Source: Cercis canadensis (Eukaryota; Streptophyta; Magnoliopsida; Fabales; Fabaceae). From it: a stretch of DNA of 64,000 nucleotides. The first letter of the stretch is position 1. Each line of letters starts with the position of its first letter. Of this stretch, positions 62,205 to 64,000 are shown one piece after another. The stretch spans positions 110,684 to 174,683 of the forward strand of contig QAOA01005809.1 of assembly GCA_003255065.1 (NCBI GenBank). The letters run 5' to 3'. The notes beneath the pieces were generated by a model that made no database searches, had not been told where the DNA came from, and saw only the letters and a program-made list of their open reading frames with translations. The position numbers were made by a program, and so were the translations under genes.

Positions 62205-62818
62205 ACATCCAACACTACATCATATAAAACACTTTGATTGTAGTGATTCTTTTAATATAGAATATCAACAAACAGCAAGTGAGCCCTCCTCTTTTATTGA
62301 GTAACGCAGCAATTTTGGTTTGCCCTCAACTCTTCATTGTATAGCATATATGTTCTGATGCCATTTCTATATCTTATTATATTTATTATATTACTTGTTG
62401 TTTACTCTTTAGTTTTAATGCAATTCTGACTAGTTTGACTGAAAAGGTCCATTCCACCTTTATTCAATAGCTACAAATTTCTTATATATCAATTTTTTAT
62501 TCTTTAGCAATATAATATATCTTCCTCAGACATGAATATATGCATGCATAATATAATTTGCTTGCTATCCTTTCGCGTTCATTTTTCGGGGTAGCATTAC
62601 CCCCAGCCAGTTGGCAAGGTGACTCACCTAGTGAATTTGGTGTTATTGTGAAGATCTCAAAAAATTAGTCATTCAATATTTCTTATGAAGTGCAAGAATA
62701 ACATAATATAAAAAAAGTTATATTTATATTGCATTTTTTAAAATGTTATGTTTTTTGGCATGTTTTTTTATATCGCGTTGTTTTTGCATTTTATACAAAT
62801 TATTTGTTTTAACACATA

Positions 62819-63377
62819 CAGGTGATGTTTGGTACAAGAACTTTTTTAATTTCTTGGGAATCTCAACTTAAGAAAGTAGTTTTTAATCAAGTTTCCCAAT
62901 AAAAACATTCTCATGGGGGAGGTGAGAATCTTGGATTCCAATACTATAAGAAAGTTTTTTAGACATAAAAAGTTAAATATACCCTTCATTAATGACATAA
63001 TCGTAATAATTCAAAATTATTTTATTTTTGTTTATACCTTATTTTATATTTTATTTTTGCAAGTTTTTAGTGCTACTTTTTACTTATTCTTAATTTTAAA
63101 TAAGGAATCATTTTAAATAGATATTCATTAATTATAAGAAGTAATTAATTATTTTATGACTTAAAATTGATAGGGGTATTTTTGGAAAAAAAAATGCTAA
63201 GATTCCCAAGAAAGTTGTATTAGAACAAACATGTGTTAGAAAATTCATAGGAAATATTGTTTAACATTCCCAAGAATATTTAAGGCCAACCAAACACATT
63301 TGTAACATTCCCGGAAATCATCATTCCCAGGAAACATGATTCTCATAAATGTAAAAATAATCGGTCTACCAAATGCC
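62819..63377. mobile_element. MITE inserted in upstream copy C
   Basis: The ends are CAGGTGATGTTTGGTA and TACCAAATGCC, whose reverse complement is GGCATTTGGTA; the shared core is TTTGGTA. Copy B shows the empty site (ACACATATTGAGTAATTC at about 55,684). TA lies on both sides. The length is 559 bases with no coding frame. The TA target and TTTGGT core could fit Harbinger or mariner types; the superfamily is not certain. Confidence 0.72.
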
Positions 63378-63480
63378 TATGAGTAACTTAATTTTCTGAG
63401 ATTTTTACGATGATACCAAATTCATTGGGAATTAATTAACTTATGCTTACAGGGCAAGCATCATAACAGCTGCTATTAAT

Positions 63481-63967
63481 TGGCCTTGTATAATATTTGA
63501 TCTCGAGTAATCACTATATTAACCTAAAAAAAAGTTATTTTCCTGCTAATATAGTTATTTATGGTCATTGTACTTGCTCCCATCCTCTTTGTTGCTTTTT
63601 ATGTTTCTTTTCTCTATGTTCACAGGTCTCTTCTCACTTTTGCTTTAGTTTCCCTTGCGTTGTACAAGTTTATACTCAACCTTGAATATTGAGTACAGTT
63701 ATAGGATGATTGTTTTATTAGAGCCTATGAGAAAGGTATTATGGCATATAGCTCAAACTTGATGCTACCTATTTAATTAGTTAATCATGTCAAAATGTTC
63801 AATAGTTTATTAGAGGTTGATCCGATTCTACCTATCTAACCCATGTCAAAATGTTAAACAAAATATATTATCAACCCATTTTACCTATCAATCCATAGGT
63901 TCACAATCTTAAAAATTCAAAAAAAATACGTAATATAAGATCTAGATATCAATTCGTTGATCCACTT

Positions 63968-64000
<33 letters not shown>
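63481..64000. other. Window end, no gene; terminal poly-A
   Basis: The sequence diverges from the ankyrin region. I see no convincing gene. The last 30 bases (63,971-64,000) are all A, which may be a genuine poly-A tract or the edge of an assembly gap. Confidence 0.5.

Larger units (their letters stand above)
61686..63480. repeat. Ankyrin-gene upstream repeat, copy C, with lost start codon
   Basis: It is collinear with copy B. After the MITE insertion at 62,819-63,377 it goes on with GAGTAACTT...TTTACGATGATACCAAATTC and GGGAATTAATTAACTTATGC, matching the last 50 bases before the ankyrin ATG. At the position of the ATG (CATAATGCCTGTGGCT) copy C has CATAACAGCTGCT. No ankyrin coding sequence follows before the window ends, so this is the upstream flank of a deleted or more distant paralogue. 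Confidence 0.8.

Noticed and set aside
63971-64000. Terminal poly-A as a retroposon tail
   Set aside because: It is cut by the window edge and has no identifiable retroposon body or target duplication. An assembly edge is equally likely.

Overview
The window is nuclear DNA from a flowering plant, most likely a eudicot. It is AT-rich, has many short exons with GT-AG introns, and contains plant-specific families: a malectin-like LRR receptor kinase, a PGG-domain ankyrin protein, an F-box/FBA protein, a plant Tat-type Ty3/gypsy retroelement, and plant hAT and CACTA transposons. I cannot name the species.

Layout. 1-23,740 is a nested transposon block. It starts with the 3' end of a chromovirus pol (1-729). 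A decayed Tat-type retroelement follows: a DUF7745/girdin-like coiled-coil ORF at 1654-3736, gag beginning at 4913, and gag-pol resuming at 14,458-21,437 with an LTR at about 22,186. It is split inside gag by a 9.39-kb hAT-like element (5060-14,449; 8-bp target duplication ATCCCAAG). That hAT holds a CACTA element (5366-10,220; target duplication ATG) and a second hAT-like element (11,861-14,030; target duplication ACAGTGAC). The CACTA element carries spliceable exon fragments of an ERECTA-type LRR kinase and a kinesin motor. At 22,577-23,738 two LTR pieces form a long inverted repeat.

23,738-31,306 holds two copies of a duplicated block, each with a broken minus-strand F-box/FBA gene. Copy 2 was later hit by a solo LTR (29,763-30,411; target duplication CTTGT). 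Between the copies are a SINE-like relic and a foldback element that may carry a gene fragment.

31,310-45,490 is the gene-bearing part. A two-exon gene encodes a 69-residue secreted peptide with eight cysteines, followed by a broken tandem copy. Then comes an intact 13-exon malectin-like LRR receptor kinase (906 residues, one GC-AG intron) and a tandem pseudogene copy of it.

46,980-53,000 is a decayed LTR-like repeat split by a second CACTA element (47,903-52,820; target duplication TTT). This one carries an exon of a TIR1/AFB auxin-receptor-like gene. 53,570-64,000 contains an intact three-exon ankyrin/PGG membrane-protein gene (677 residues) and three copies of its upstream flank. The last copy has lost the start codon.

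Only three protein-coding genes look intact: the cysteine-rich peptide, the first receptor kinase and the ankyrin/PGG protein. By family they suggest a cluster in secreted signalling, surface perception and defence, but nothing in the sequence proves that they act together. Five single N bases, each in a homopolymer, and a terminal poly-A run mark uncertain assembly.
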